Of a stretch of 64,000 bases of DNA, positions 25,911 to 33,715 are shown piece by piece (within the stretch, counting starts at the first letter, position 1; each line of letters begins with the position of its first letter). The stretch comes from G963663365 sp963663365. Lineage in GTDB: Bacteria; Hinthialibacterota; Hinthialibacteria; Hinthialibacterales; G963663365. A program made the translations under genes and the position numbers. A model generated the notes under the pieces. The model was not told the origin of the DNA, made no database searches, and was given only the letters and a program-made list of their open reading frames with translations. The stretch covers positions 1 through 64,000 of the forward strand of contig CAXXIH010000005.1 of the NCBI GenBank assembly GCA_963663365.2. Reading direction: 5' to 3'.

Positions 25911-27581
25911 ATGAATGATTCCAATCAACGGGCGGAAATTGAGAAACAGGCCATCCTGCAGGCTCGTCAAAAAGGACGCGGCGCACTGTTGGGGACTTAT
26001 TTTAGACTTTCCGGCCCGGGCTGGCTTCAAAGTGCGCTTACGCTGGGCGGCGGCTCTTTGGCAAGCAGCCTCTACCTGGGCGTACTGGGCGGACTGACGC
26101 TCTTATGGTTGCAACCCCTGGCGATCATGCTCGGCATTATCATGCTCGGCGCAATTGGCTACGTAACACTCTCTACCGGCGAACGCCCGTTTGATGCCAT
26201 CCGCAAACATGTCAATCCGGTTTTGGCCTGGGGCTGGGCGGCAGCCACATTGCTTGCCAATATGGTTTGGTCGCTTCCGCAGTACGCACTCGCCACCGGA
26301 GTCGTCCAGCAAAACCTTTTGCCCAATCTGCTCGGCGCTGACAGCGCGATGGGCGATTTTTACGGCAAAGTCATTGTCGTTAGTGGGATATTTATCTCGA
26401 CCACGGCTGTAACGCTTTTCTATGGCGGCAATGGGCCGGGAGTTCGGATTTATGAATTCGTCCTCAAAATCGTGGTCGCGGTTATCGTCGCCTGCTTTTT
26501 GGGAGTTGTGATAAAACTCAGTTTATCCGGCAAGGGTATGGATTGGGGCAGGATTGTCTGGGGATTCGTTCCTAATTTCAGCACGTTATGGAAGCCCGCC
26601 TATTCATTCGCTCCATTGCTAGAGAGTATTACCGATGAACGCGCCCATGATTTTTGGACAAATGTCATCGTTCAACAGCAACAAAATGTCATGATTGCGG
26701 CGGCGGCCAATGCGGTCGGCATCAATATGACATTTCTCTTGCCTTATTCGATGCTTTCCCGGGGCTGGAATAAAGATTTCCGGGGATTGGCGTTTTTCGA
26801 TCTTTCAACCGGCACGCTGATTCCTTTTGTTCTGGCCACCAGCTGTGTTTTGTTGGCTTCAGCATCGCAATTTCATACCGTTCCCGCCGAAGGTTTACTC
26901 GATGATACCGGCCAAGTCATCGCGGATGCCGGACATCCAAAATACGGTCAATTCACGGCTTTGCTCGATACACGTTCCCAAACGCTTTCGGAAGATGCTA
27001 TCCCGATCACATCCGCCGAACGGATTATGGCCGCCACGCTCGTTAAACGCGACGCCGCCGATCTGGCCAAATCTCTCTCGCCTCTCACCGGCGATACGAT
27101 TGCCAATTGGGTCTTCGGCTGCGGCGTAATCGGCATGACCTTATCTTCGATTACGCTGCTGATGCTGATTTCCGGTTTTGTGATCTGCGAAACCTTTGGC
27201 TTCCCGCATAATGGCTGGCAACATCGTGTAGGCACGCTCTGCGCCGCAACCGGCATTTTAGGGCCGTTCTTCTGGACCGGAAAAACCGTCTTCTGGCTGG
27301 CCGTTCCGACTTCTGTATTTAATTACGTTCTCTTACCGATTGCCTATTTAACTTTCTTCGCCATGATGAATTCCAAAAGTCTGCTTGGCGAGTACCGCCC
27401 CAGCGGAGCCAAACGTGTCTTGTGGAATACGCTCATGGGCATTGCTACAACCATCACCACGCTCGGCGCGGTCTGGATGGCCTATAACAAAGCCCAATGG
27501 TACGGCATCGGAGCCATCGCCATTTTCGTTCTCCTCACCATAATTGCTCAGGTTTTTCGAAAGCCGAAAGTGAACAGTTAA
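25911..27581 (+). CDS. Nramp-related (SLC11-like) transporter with altered metal-site motifs
   Basis: A 556-residue polytopic inner-membrane protein with about 11 hydrophobic helices. The opening helix (SGPGWLQSALTLGGGSLASS, residues 34-53) aligns in position with Nramp helix 1, but the metal-binding DPGN is replaced by LGGGS. The helix 6 region (about 259-281, AANAVGINMTFLLPYSML) also lacks the conserved MPH. It therefore belongs to an Nramp-like branch that may carry something other than Mn2+ or Fe2+, for example Mg2+ or another substrate. A soluble insert of about 90 residues lies between about 305 and 400. It is divergent from leuC and lacks a strong SD. Confidence 0.82.
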   Translation: MNDSNQRAEIEKQAILQARQKGRGALLGTYFRLSGPGWLQSALTLGGGSLASSLYLGVLGGLTLLWLQPLAIMLGIIMLGAIGYVTLSTGERPFDAIRKHVNPVLAWGWAAATLLANMVWSLPQYALATGVVQQNLLPNLLGADSAMGDFYGKVIVVSGIFISTTAVTLFYGGNGPGVRIYEFVLKIVVAVIVACFLGVVIKLSLSGKGMDWGRIVWGFVPNFSTLWKPAYSFAPLLESITDERAHDFWTNVIVQQQQNVMIAAAANAVGINMTFLLPYSMLSRGWNKDFRGLAFFDLSTGTLIPFVLATSCVLLASASQFHTVPAEGLLDDTGQVIADAGHPKYGQFTALLDTRSQTLSEDAIPITSAERIMAATLVKRDAADLAKSLSPLTGDTIANWVFGCGVIGMTLSSITLLMLISGFVICETFGFPHNGWQHRVGTLCAATGILGPFFWTGKTVFWLAVPTSVFNYVLLPIAYLTFFAMMNSKSLLGEYRPSGAKRVLWNTLMGIATTITTLGAVWMAYNKAQWYGIGAIAIFVLLTIIAQVFRKPKVNS

Positions 27582-27647
27582 TCGGTAGGTAAGATCATCC
27601 TCGCCGCGAATTTAATTGAGGAAAAAAAAGTGTATCTGTCCGGGTGG

Positions 27648-27673
27648 CCCAGACACGCGCTAGCGCGTCTGGG
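27648..27673. repeat. GC-rich palindrome (REP-like)
   Basis: CCCAGA, a CA bulge, CGCGCTAGCGCG (self-complementary), then TCTGGG: a stem of 11 pairs or more with one 2-base bulge, in an otherwise A/T-rich setting. No T tract follows directly, so it looks more like a dispersed repeat than a terminator for the transporter gene that ends 67 bases upstream. Confidence 0.55.
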
Positions 27674-27817
27674 TGCGTCAGCACAAGAGGCGGCAAAAAC
27701 TTCACCCACCACAAATGCTTGCTTTTAAAGCAAACACATGGACAGATGGGAAAAATTGGCAAAAACAACATAAATAGTATATTTATATCCAGTTTTATTG
27801 CATGTTCAATTTTGTTA

Positions 27818-27847
27818 TTGAAATAAATGCCTATTGAGTGGTAGAAT
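27818..27847 (+). promoter_or_regulatory. candidate promoter of the PD-(D/E)XK gene
   Basis: TTGAAA (27818-27823), an 18-base spacer, TAGAAT (27842-27847). Each hexamer has five consensus matches. The ATG lies 49 bases after the -10, giving a short leader that includes GGAGG at 27878-27882. Confidence 0.45.
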
Positions 27848-27896
27848 AGGATACAGTCGCGAAGGATAGGGCAATACTGGAGGGAAATTTGAGACT

Positions 27897-30800
27897 ATGA
27901 TTTCATTTTCAAATGGGACAAATGACATACTTGGTTCAAGTCAATTCAGCGATGTTGCAGAAACACTTAAGGATTACGAATACCGTGATACTGTCACCAA
28001 AATTGCGGGCTTGTTGACCTTGCCTCAATTGCAGGCAAATAATGTACGTCTTGAAATTCTGTCTCATCTAGCCTGCCTGTATTGCAATGGACGACATAAA
28101 CCGTCACCCCACGACCTTGAGTATCTATTAAATGAAACACCAAGCCTATTATCTATCTCGAACTTAGAGGATACTCCTGAAGACGTGTTTGTATCTAACA
28201 TAATGGGCCCTGGTGGCAATTACAGAATAATGAATGGCAATTGGACAGACAACGATTTCTATGTACAGCAGACAATCAACTCACTAACCACCAGTAATCT
28301 CCTGCGTCGTACAACAAGGCTCATTTGTTCGATTTTTAGTCTGCTCAGACTAAGCGAGGCAGTCGTTGACGGTAGTAATTTGGAACGATGGAGTCTTTCG
28401 GATTCAAATCCCCAAGAAGCAATCAATATATCATCTAGAAATGCCTTGAAGAAGTGCGCACAGGCAACCGTATTTTCGCCACACGATTTGAAAAGATTGC
28501 AAATTCATGAAGAATTTTTGAAACCATTTATTCACACTAGAAAACAAAATGCCCGAATAGCATTTGAAACATGGGGAAATTCAACACTCGAAAAACGACC
28601 TGTTGTGAAAATGGGCAGAGATATAGTACTCGCGAGCCCTAGTTCCGTGGGATATGCCATCAGAACACACACATTAGAATGGCTCCATTCTCACGAACTC
28701 CTTGATGCTTTCTCAAGCGTCCTCCAATCAATCGAGAAGTCATCTTTAGATATGGGGTTATTCAGGCTGCATTCCAACTTCACACATAAAACATACATAG
28801 ATCAAGACAAAGATGCCACAACTGAATACCTAGAACGCCTACAATCACAATCCTTTGCCGACAAGATCATTAGATTTGACACCGATAAATATGCACATAT
28901 TGTTCTTGTACACGAAAATATTGGCGAGTGCCGCAGGGACGGGATTGGAAGCATACGCGATAATCTCTTGCCCAAGGGGTCCTTGATTTCAAAATACATT
29001 ACTGAGATGAGCAAGAGAATCCACAATTCCACAACTTGCACAACAGGTCTCACTCTGGTGATATTCGGCGGACTCGGACGAGGTTTCACAGAAACAAGAC
29101 CAACCCTACAAGGCAATTGGCACCAATACTATTTTTCACTCCCATCATTTCTGCGTATCTGTGAGTCAAAGGACGCCACCCTGTTACGCTTGTGGAAACT
29201 TAAGGAATATATATCTAAGTATGAGAAATCCAATATTAACGTTTCTACTTTTGGCAGTGACGACGCTCTCTTTTCATACTGGCTCGGAAATAAATACAGG
29301 TTACTCCGTGATGAGATGTCGTGTTTGGGGCAAGCGCAGGATTTTTGGATAGATGGAAGCTATAACTCATTGTTTAAAAAAACCGTTTGCACGAATCTGG
29401 ATAGACACGCGGTTTATTTCAAAGACGTCAAATCATATGTCCCTGTAGAACGGTTAATGACTAAAGTTTTCTTCCCTTCGCTAAAAAACAGGCCTATTTT
29501 TTGTTTACTAAAGTATGATGGTACCAATCTTACTGGTCTTGTGGAGTCAAGACGAGGACCATACTGGCTGGTACTGAAAAATTCCTTCGACTGTCAACAT
29601 CAAGATTTTCCCTATTTGATATGGGATGGCGTATTGCGATGGCTTGATAAGTTGCTCGACATGGTAGATGCACCAAATTCTAATTTAGATGAAATGCCTT
29701 TTTATATTCGCCTCGAGAAAGTGGCCAACCAATCAGATAAAGTTACTGAGGTCAGGAGTAGCAGGCATAGAATGGTCAGTTCGAGAATAAATATCAGAAA
29801 GTTGGAAGTATCAGTAGATATCCACGACAATTTCTTTTTGGGTTTACAGCAACCCACAAACGTAGCAGAGAGAGAATTAATTGAGGCAATTGCAGAGGGA
29901 ATCCATCAAATTCAAACATACTACGATCATTCTAACCAGGGAGCTGGCTGGAATTCAGTTCTAGACGAGATGTTTTCGTCTGGCAATGCAAGAGAAATTC
30001 ATGCATTTGTTGCTGCTGATCCGATTGACATTTTGTCGCATAAGTCAAATCTAAAAAACCGCCCCATTCAAGATGAAGACCGATCGCATGCCGGATTTGG
30101 CTTGGCATCAGATTATCTTAAAGATGGTGGGACTTATGAAATAGAGGGTGCAAAACCATGCAAGGATTTTTTAAATACAAGAGTTGTTTTGCTTTGGAAA
30201 CGAGTTAGGCAATTATTGGTACAGATAAACAAGCCTTCGGTTGTTAAGCTTGCATATGAAAACGCAGAAGCCACAATTATGGAAAGGAGGCGGTGGGAAG
30301 TATCGTCGGCTGCTATTAAAGCAATGATCAAAGAGCCTCTTTCCGGAGTACGAGAGCAAGAGATCATTCGCAGCCTTTCTGCATTGGCATCACGTGTGGT
30401 CATCGAAATGGCTTCCGCTGAATGTCCTTGGGATTCGGGGCGGGAGTGTTCAATTGGAGACCTCGATTATTTATTGGCTAACATAGAAATGTTGATCGAT
30501 TGTGCACTATATAGCGACGCAATGCACTATGAAACGGCAGAACCACGGATACAGTTAATGAAGAGTGGTGGTTTTTGGGTGAATGCCAAAAATATTGAAG
30601 CTGTATGTGCAGCATTTTCAGAAGAAGTTCACGGTGAGAGTTTTAATAGCCACGCGGAAGGCTATGAAGAATTGTATGTGGAGAAGGACAAAACTGCCTA
30701 TGATTCAAAGTACGACAGACTTTTATCTTGTATCAATGATCCTTTTCGTAGCGAATATGGTTTGAGCCTTAATGATTTTCGAGAGATAACTATATCTCTA

Positions 30801-31634
30801 ATTGATTTGGCAATAGATCACGAAAGTTCTGTTATAATTTCTCCTCTTGCTTCTATCAATGATTACTTAGCGGAAAAAGGAATAAATAAAAGGTTATGGG
30901 AAATGTATCAGGACAACTTCATGTTGCCTGTCAGAAGTAGCTGGGATTGTACACCGCCTGGATTCATAGAAAAGGACATTCGCCCATGGCGATATAGTAG
31001 AAAACTTTCTGTGGTGATGCGCCCGCTCATAGCTATGCACGGCGGAAACTCGGATTTGATCTGCTTTGGTGGATGCCACCTCGCCAAGTTTTTCTTAAGC
31101 CTTATCCAACGGATCGAAATGTCATGGATGCCTATAGACTCATTCCAATCACAAGAGATGCGTTCCTATATTGGCAAACGTGCGAACGAACTTGGTCACG
31201 AATTTGCTTCAGAAGTGAACGAGGAAATGAGAGCCTTGCAGTTTGAGTCACGGCCAGAAATCGAAATGACAGAATTGGGAGCGTCACAGGAACTTGGGGA
31301 TATAGATGTTTTGGCATGGAGAATTGAAAGTCCAGTTTTGATTGTAATTGAATGCAAACGTTTGAAACCGGTGAAGACAATTGCCGAAATTGCTGAACAA
31401 ATGTCCGACTTTCGTGGAAAAAACAGAGACAGCCTGGACAAACACTTGAAACGCTGTGCTTGGATTGAAGATAATCGCGAACAAGTTGCAGTAAAATTGG
31501 GTATTGGCAACGACTTCTTATTGCGAAAACTGGTCGTGACCAGCGGAGTTGTACCCATGCAATTCCAAAGTCCATTGGGCGATTCAAGAAATAGATTTAT
31601 CACGATTTCGGAATTAGCAAATGCTATTCAATAG
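27897..31634 (+). CDS. 1245-residue protein with C-terminal PD-(D/E)XK nuclease-like domain, function unknown
   Basis: I do not recognise residues 1 to about 1080 as any named family; they are mostly mixed helical/strand sequence without signal peptide, membrane helices, Walker or helicase motifs. The last roughly 140 residues carry a restriction-endonuclease-fold signature: GDIDVLAW with Asp1137, then after 14 residues Glu1152-Cys-Lys1154 (VIECKRL), with a candidate helix Glu just upstream (MTELGASQ). IAEQMSDFRGKN and KHLKRCAWIED follow. The segment before it (FGGCHLAKFFLSLIQ) may pack against the nuclease. GGAGG lies 14 nt before the ATG. The gene is clearly richer in A and T than its neighbours, stands alone, and sits after a REP-like palindrome, suggesting horizontal acquisition. 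A single-gene defence or DNA/RNA-processing role is inference. Confidence 0.8.
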   Translation: MISFSNGTNDILGSSQFSDVAETLKDYEYRDTVTKIAGLLTLPQLQANNVRLEILSHLACLYCNGRHKPSPHDLEYLLNETPSLLSISNLEDTPEDVFVSNIMGPGGNYRIMNGNWTDNDFYVQQTINSLTTSNLLRRTTRLICSIFSLLRLSEAVVDGSNLERWSLSDSNPQEAINISSRNALKKCAQATVFSPHDLKRLQIHEEFLKPFIHTRKQNARIAFETWGNSTLEKRPVVKMGRDIVLASPSSVGYAIRTHTLEWLHSHELLDAFSSVLQSIEKSSLDMGLFRLHSNFTHKTYIDQDKDATTEYLERLQSQSFADKIIRFDTDKYAHIVLVHENIGECRRDGIGSIRDNLLPKGSLISKYITEMSKRIHNSTTCTTGLTLVIFGGLGRGFTETRPTLQGNWHQYYFSLPSFLRICESKDATLLRLWKLKEYISKYEKSNINVSTFGSDDALFSYWLGNKYRLLRDEMSCLGQAQDFWIDGSYNSLFKKTVCTNLDRHAVYFKDVKSYVPVERLMTKVFFPSLKNRPIFCLLKYDGTNLTGLVESRRGPYWLVLKNSFDCQHQDFPYLIWDGVLRWLDKLLDMVDAPNSNLDEMPFYIRLEKVANQSDKVTEVRSSRHRMVSSRINIRKLEVSVDIHDNFFLGLQQPTNVAERELIEAIAEGIHQIQTYYDHSNQGAGWNSVLDEMFSSGNAREIHAFVAADPIDILSHKSNLKNRPIQDEDRSHAGFGLASDYLKDGGTYEIEGAKPCKDFLNTRVVLLWKRVRQLLVQINKPSVVKLAYENAEATIMERRRWEVSSAAIKAMIKEPLSGVREQEIIRSLSALASRVVIEMASAECPWDSGRECSIGDLDYLLANIEMLIDCALYSDAMHYETAEPRIQLMKSGGFWVNAKNIEAVCAAFSEEVHGESFNSHAEGYEELYVEKDKTAYDSKYDRLLSCINDPFRSEYGLSLNDFREITISLIDLAIDHESSVIISPLASINDYLAEKGINKRLWEMYQDNFMLPVRSSWDCTPPGFIEKDIRPWRYSRKLSVVMRPLIAMHGGNSDLICFGGCHLAKFFLSLIQRIEMSWMPIDSFQSQEMRSYIGKRANELGHEFASEVNEEMRALQFESRPEIEMTELGASQELGDIDVLAWRIESPVLIVIECKRLKPVKTIAEIAEQMSDFRGKNRDSLDKHLKRCAWIEDNREQVAVKLGIGNDFLLRKLVVTSGVVPMQFQSPLGDSRNRFITISELANAIQ

Positions 31635-31699
31635 AAATCAAGAATTCCCGTCTAACTTCACAAAAAACGATTGCAGAGTATTCTCTCTACTCCCCCCCC

Positions 31700-32800
31700 T
31701 CATGAATTTACGTACGGATTGAGGATCGGGAGAGGCTCGGCCGCGGGCGTTTCGATTTCGTTCTCTTCAAAAAGCGTCACGTAGGGCATTTCGAGATCGT
31801 CCAGCATCTTCATATCCTGCGCTCCGGTTCGTCCCGGCGTGGTGAGATAACCACCCACCAACATACTGTCCGCTCCGGCGAAAAAGATCATCGACTGCAA
31901 GTCGCGCAGATTCTTCTCGCGTCCACCGGCCAGTTTGATCTCTTTGCCCGGCATAATGAAACGATATACCGCAATCCATTTTAAGATATCCAGCGGTTTC
32001 ATAGGTGTGACATTTTCGAGCGGCGTGCCCGGGATCGGATGAAGAAAATTCATCGGCACAACATCGACATTCAGTTCCCGCAAGGTAAAGGCCAAATCCA
32101 GACGGTCTTCGATTTCCTCGCCCATGCCCATAATCGCGCCGCAACAAACTGTGAGGCCAACCCGCTTGGCTGCGCGGACGGTTTCGACGCGTTCGGCATA
32201 CGAGTGTGTCGTGCAGATCTTGCCGTAGTAACGCTCGGAAGTTTCCAGATTGTGATTGAGACAAGTTAGGCCGCGTTCTTTGAGGTAACGCAGACGTTCT
32301 TCAGCGACAATTCCCAAAGACGCATGTGTACCCACGGTATTCATGTCGGCTACGGTTTGAATCGCTTCTCCGATTTCGCGCATTTCCTCATCATTACGGA
32401 TTCCCCAACCGCTGATAACAATGCCGAACTCCGACGCTCCGTCTTTGGCAGCCAGTTCAGCCGCATGACGGATCGTATCGGTCTCCACCAATGGATAGAC
32501 CTGGACAGGAGCGTCCTTAAAATGCGCCGATTGCGCGCAAAATGCGCAATTTTCTGAGCACGCGCCGGATTTCGCATTGATGATGCTGCACATGCGCACC
32601 CGGTCGCCCCGGAATTGTCTGCGGATTTTGTCTGCATAGTAAAAAAGCAGAAGTAAATGCTCCCGCTTAATCTGCGTTAGACGTTCGGCAACATCCTTTT
32701 CAATAGATTCACCGGCGAGAACACGCGCAGCGGTTTCGGCTAAAAAGATTTCTGTCGGTTCCATGGTTGCCGGATGATTTCCGGTTGTGCTTGAAGTCAT
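31700..32800 (-). CDS. bioB: biotin synthase
   Basis: Radical SAM enzyme that inserts sulfur into dethiobiotin, the last step of biotin synthesis. 366 residues; the SAM-cluster motif CSENCAFCAQS has Cys81, Cys85 and Cys88, and the family sequences ASEFGIVISGWG, LNHNLET, CCGAIMGMGE and PMNFLHPIPGTPLE are present. GAGAGGA lies just before the ATG at 32800, supporting that start. No other bio genes are adjacent. The protein is slightly long because of N- and C-terminal extensions of about 20 residues each. It is convergent with the PD-(D/E)XK gene. Confidence 0.96.
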   Translation of the reverse strand: MTSSTTGNHPATMEPTEIFLAETAARVLAGESIEKDVAERLTQIKREHLLLLFYYADKIRRQFRGDRVRMCSIINAKSGACSENCAFCAQSAHFKDAPVQVYPLVETDTIRHAAELAAKDGASEFGIVISGWGIRNDEEMREIGEAIQTVADMNTVGTHASLGIVAEERLRYLKERGLTCLNHNLETSERYYGKICTTHSYAERVETVRAAKRVGLTVCCGAIMGMGEEIEDRLDLAFTLRELNVDVVPMNFLHPIPGTPLENVTPMKPLDILKWIAVYRFIMPGKEIKLAGGREKNLRDLQSMIFFAGADSMLVGGYLTTPGRTGAQDMKMLDDLEMPYVTLFEENEIETPAAEPLPILNPYVNS

Positions 32801-32888
32801 TGATTCCTCTCTGTTGCCATGAGCATCCCAAAACGGCAGCAGGCAGCAATGGCACGAGCTCGACTCACGGCATCGATCACGTCAGTCT

Positions 32889-33710
32889 ATGGCGATGAAG
32901 GATAAACAAAGTGTTCCATTTCCCGCAAATGCAGTCCTGCGCAAACGGTGGATTCATCCTGAATACCCCGAATTGCGGGAATTGCCATGGTTGGAAGACA
33001 AACATGGCTGGAATCGGTGCAGTCCGGTCCTGCTCAAGCAGTCCCGTTCCCGATGGACAATCCGTATCGGCGAAAGCGGCCAGGCTATCGTGGTAAAGCG
33101 CTATCTGGTGGATCGTCCGGTAAGGGGCTGGATTTCGAGCATTTGGCCTTCAAAAGCACGGCTGGAACTTAATATCAGCCAGCGGATTTTCCGTTTTGGC
33201 CTGCCCACTCCCCAACCCCTGGCCTGCTTTGAACTCTGGGAAGGGTGGCGTCTGGCCGCGTCTTATCTGGTAACCCGGTATTTGGAAAACAGCCAAAACC
33301 TTGCCGAATGGCTCACCGATGTGCCAACCCGGCTGTTGGATGACAGCGTTCTTTTCGCAGTGGGGGATGTAATTGGCAGGCTACACGCGCACCGCATTGC
33401 CCATGAAGATTGCAGCGCTTATAACTTATTGGTTCGTCTGGATGCTTCCACTCCCGAAGACCGGATCGTTCTGATCGATTTGGATGGTTGCCGCAGATGC
33501 TACATGATCGGCGTTGAGCGCCGTACCCTGAATCTCCATCAACTGGCAAAATCCCTGGTACGGCAAGGTTTAGAGGTTACGCCCGACCGCTGGCAGGTGC
33601 TTGCCATGGGCTACCTGCAAACCATAAAGGCCGGTCAACGGCGTGAAGCTCAGATTGCGCTCGATACCGTGGAGGAGTGGCTGAATACGGCCTACCATCA
33701 GCATCTCTAA
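32889..33710 (+). CDS. Kdo/WaaP-type lipopolysaccharide kinase-like protein
   Basis: A 273-residue small kinase of the KdkA/WaaP/InaA group, which phosphorylates heptose or Kdo in the lipopolysaccharide core at the inner face of the inner membrane. Visible: the ATP-binding lysine in AIVVKRYL, the catalytic loop HRIAHEDCSAYNLLV (His-Glu-Asp with Asn five residues on) and the metal-binding VLIDLDGCRR replacing DFG. The MsbA-like exporter starts 5 bases after its stop, so both serve lipid A/core assembly. The start is the first ATG of the frame and has no clear SD; an ATG two codons on is equally possible. The exact acceptor sugar is not deducible. Confidence 0.85.
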   Translation: MAMKDKQSVPFPANAVLRKRWIHPEYPELRELPWLEDKHGWNRCSPVLLKQSRSRWTIRIGESGQAIVVKRYLVDRPVRGWISSIWPSKARLELNISQRIFRFGLPTPQPLACFELWEGWRLAASYLVTRYLENSQNLAEWLTDVPTRLLDDSVLFAVGDVIGRLHAHRIAHEDCSAYNLLVRLDASTPEDRIVLIDLDGCRRCYMIGVERRTLNLHQLAKSLVRQGLEVTPDRWQVLAMGYLQTIKAGQRREAQIALDTVEEWLNTAYHQHL

Positions 33711-33715
33711 TCTAA

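Larger units (their letters stand above)
27582..27896. other. A/T-rich intergenic region before the PD-(D/E)XK gene
   Basis: These 315 bases contain a GC-rich palindrome (27648-27673) and a candidate promoter (27818-27847), entered separately. No gene is supported in between; a 60-codon frame (27644-27826) runs through the palindrome and has no SD. Confidence 0.5.
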
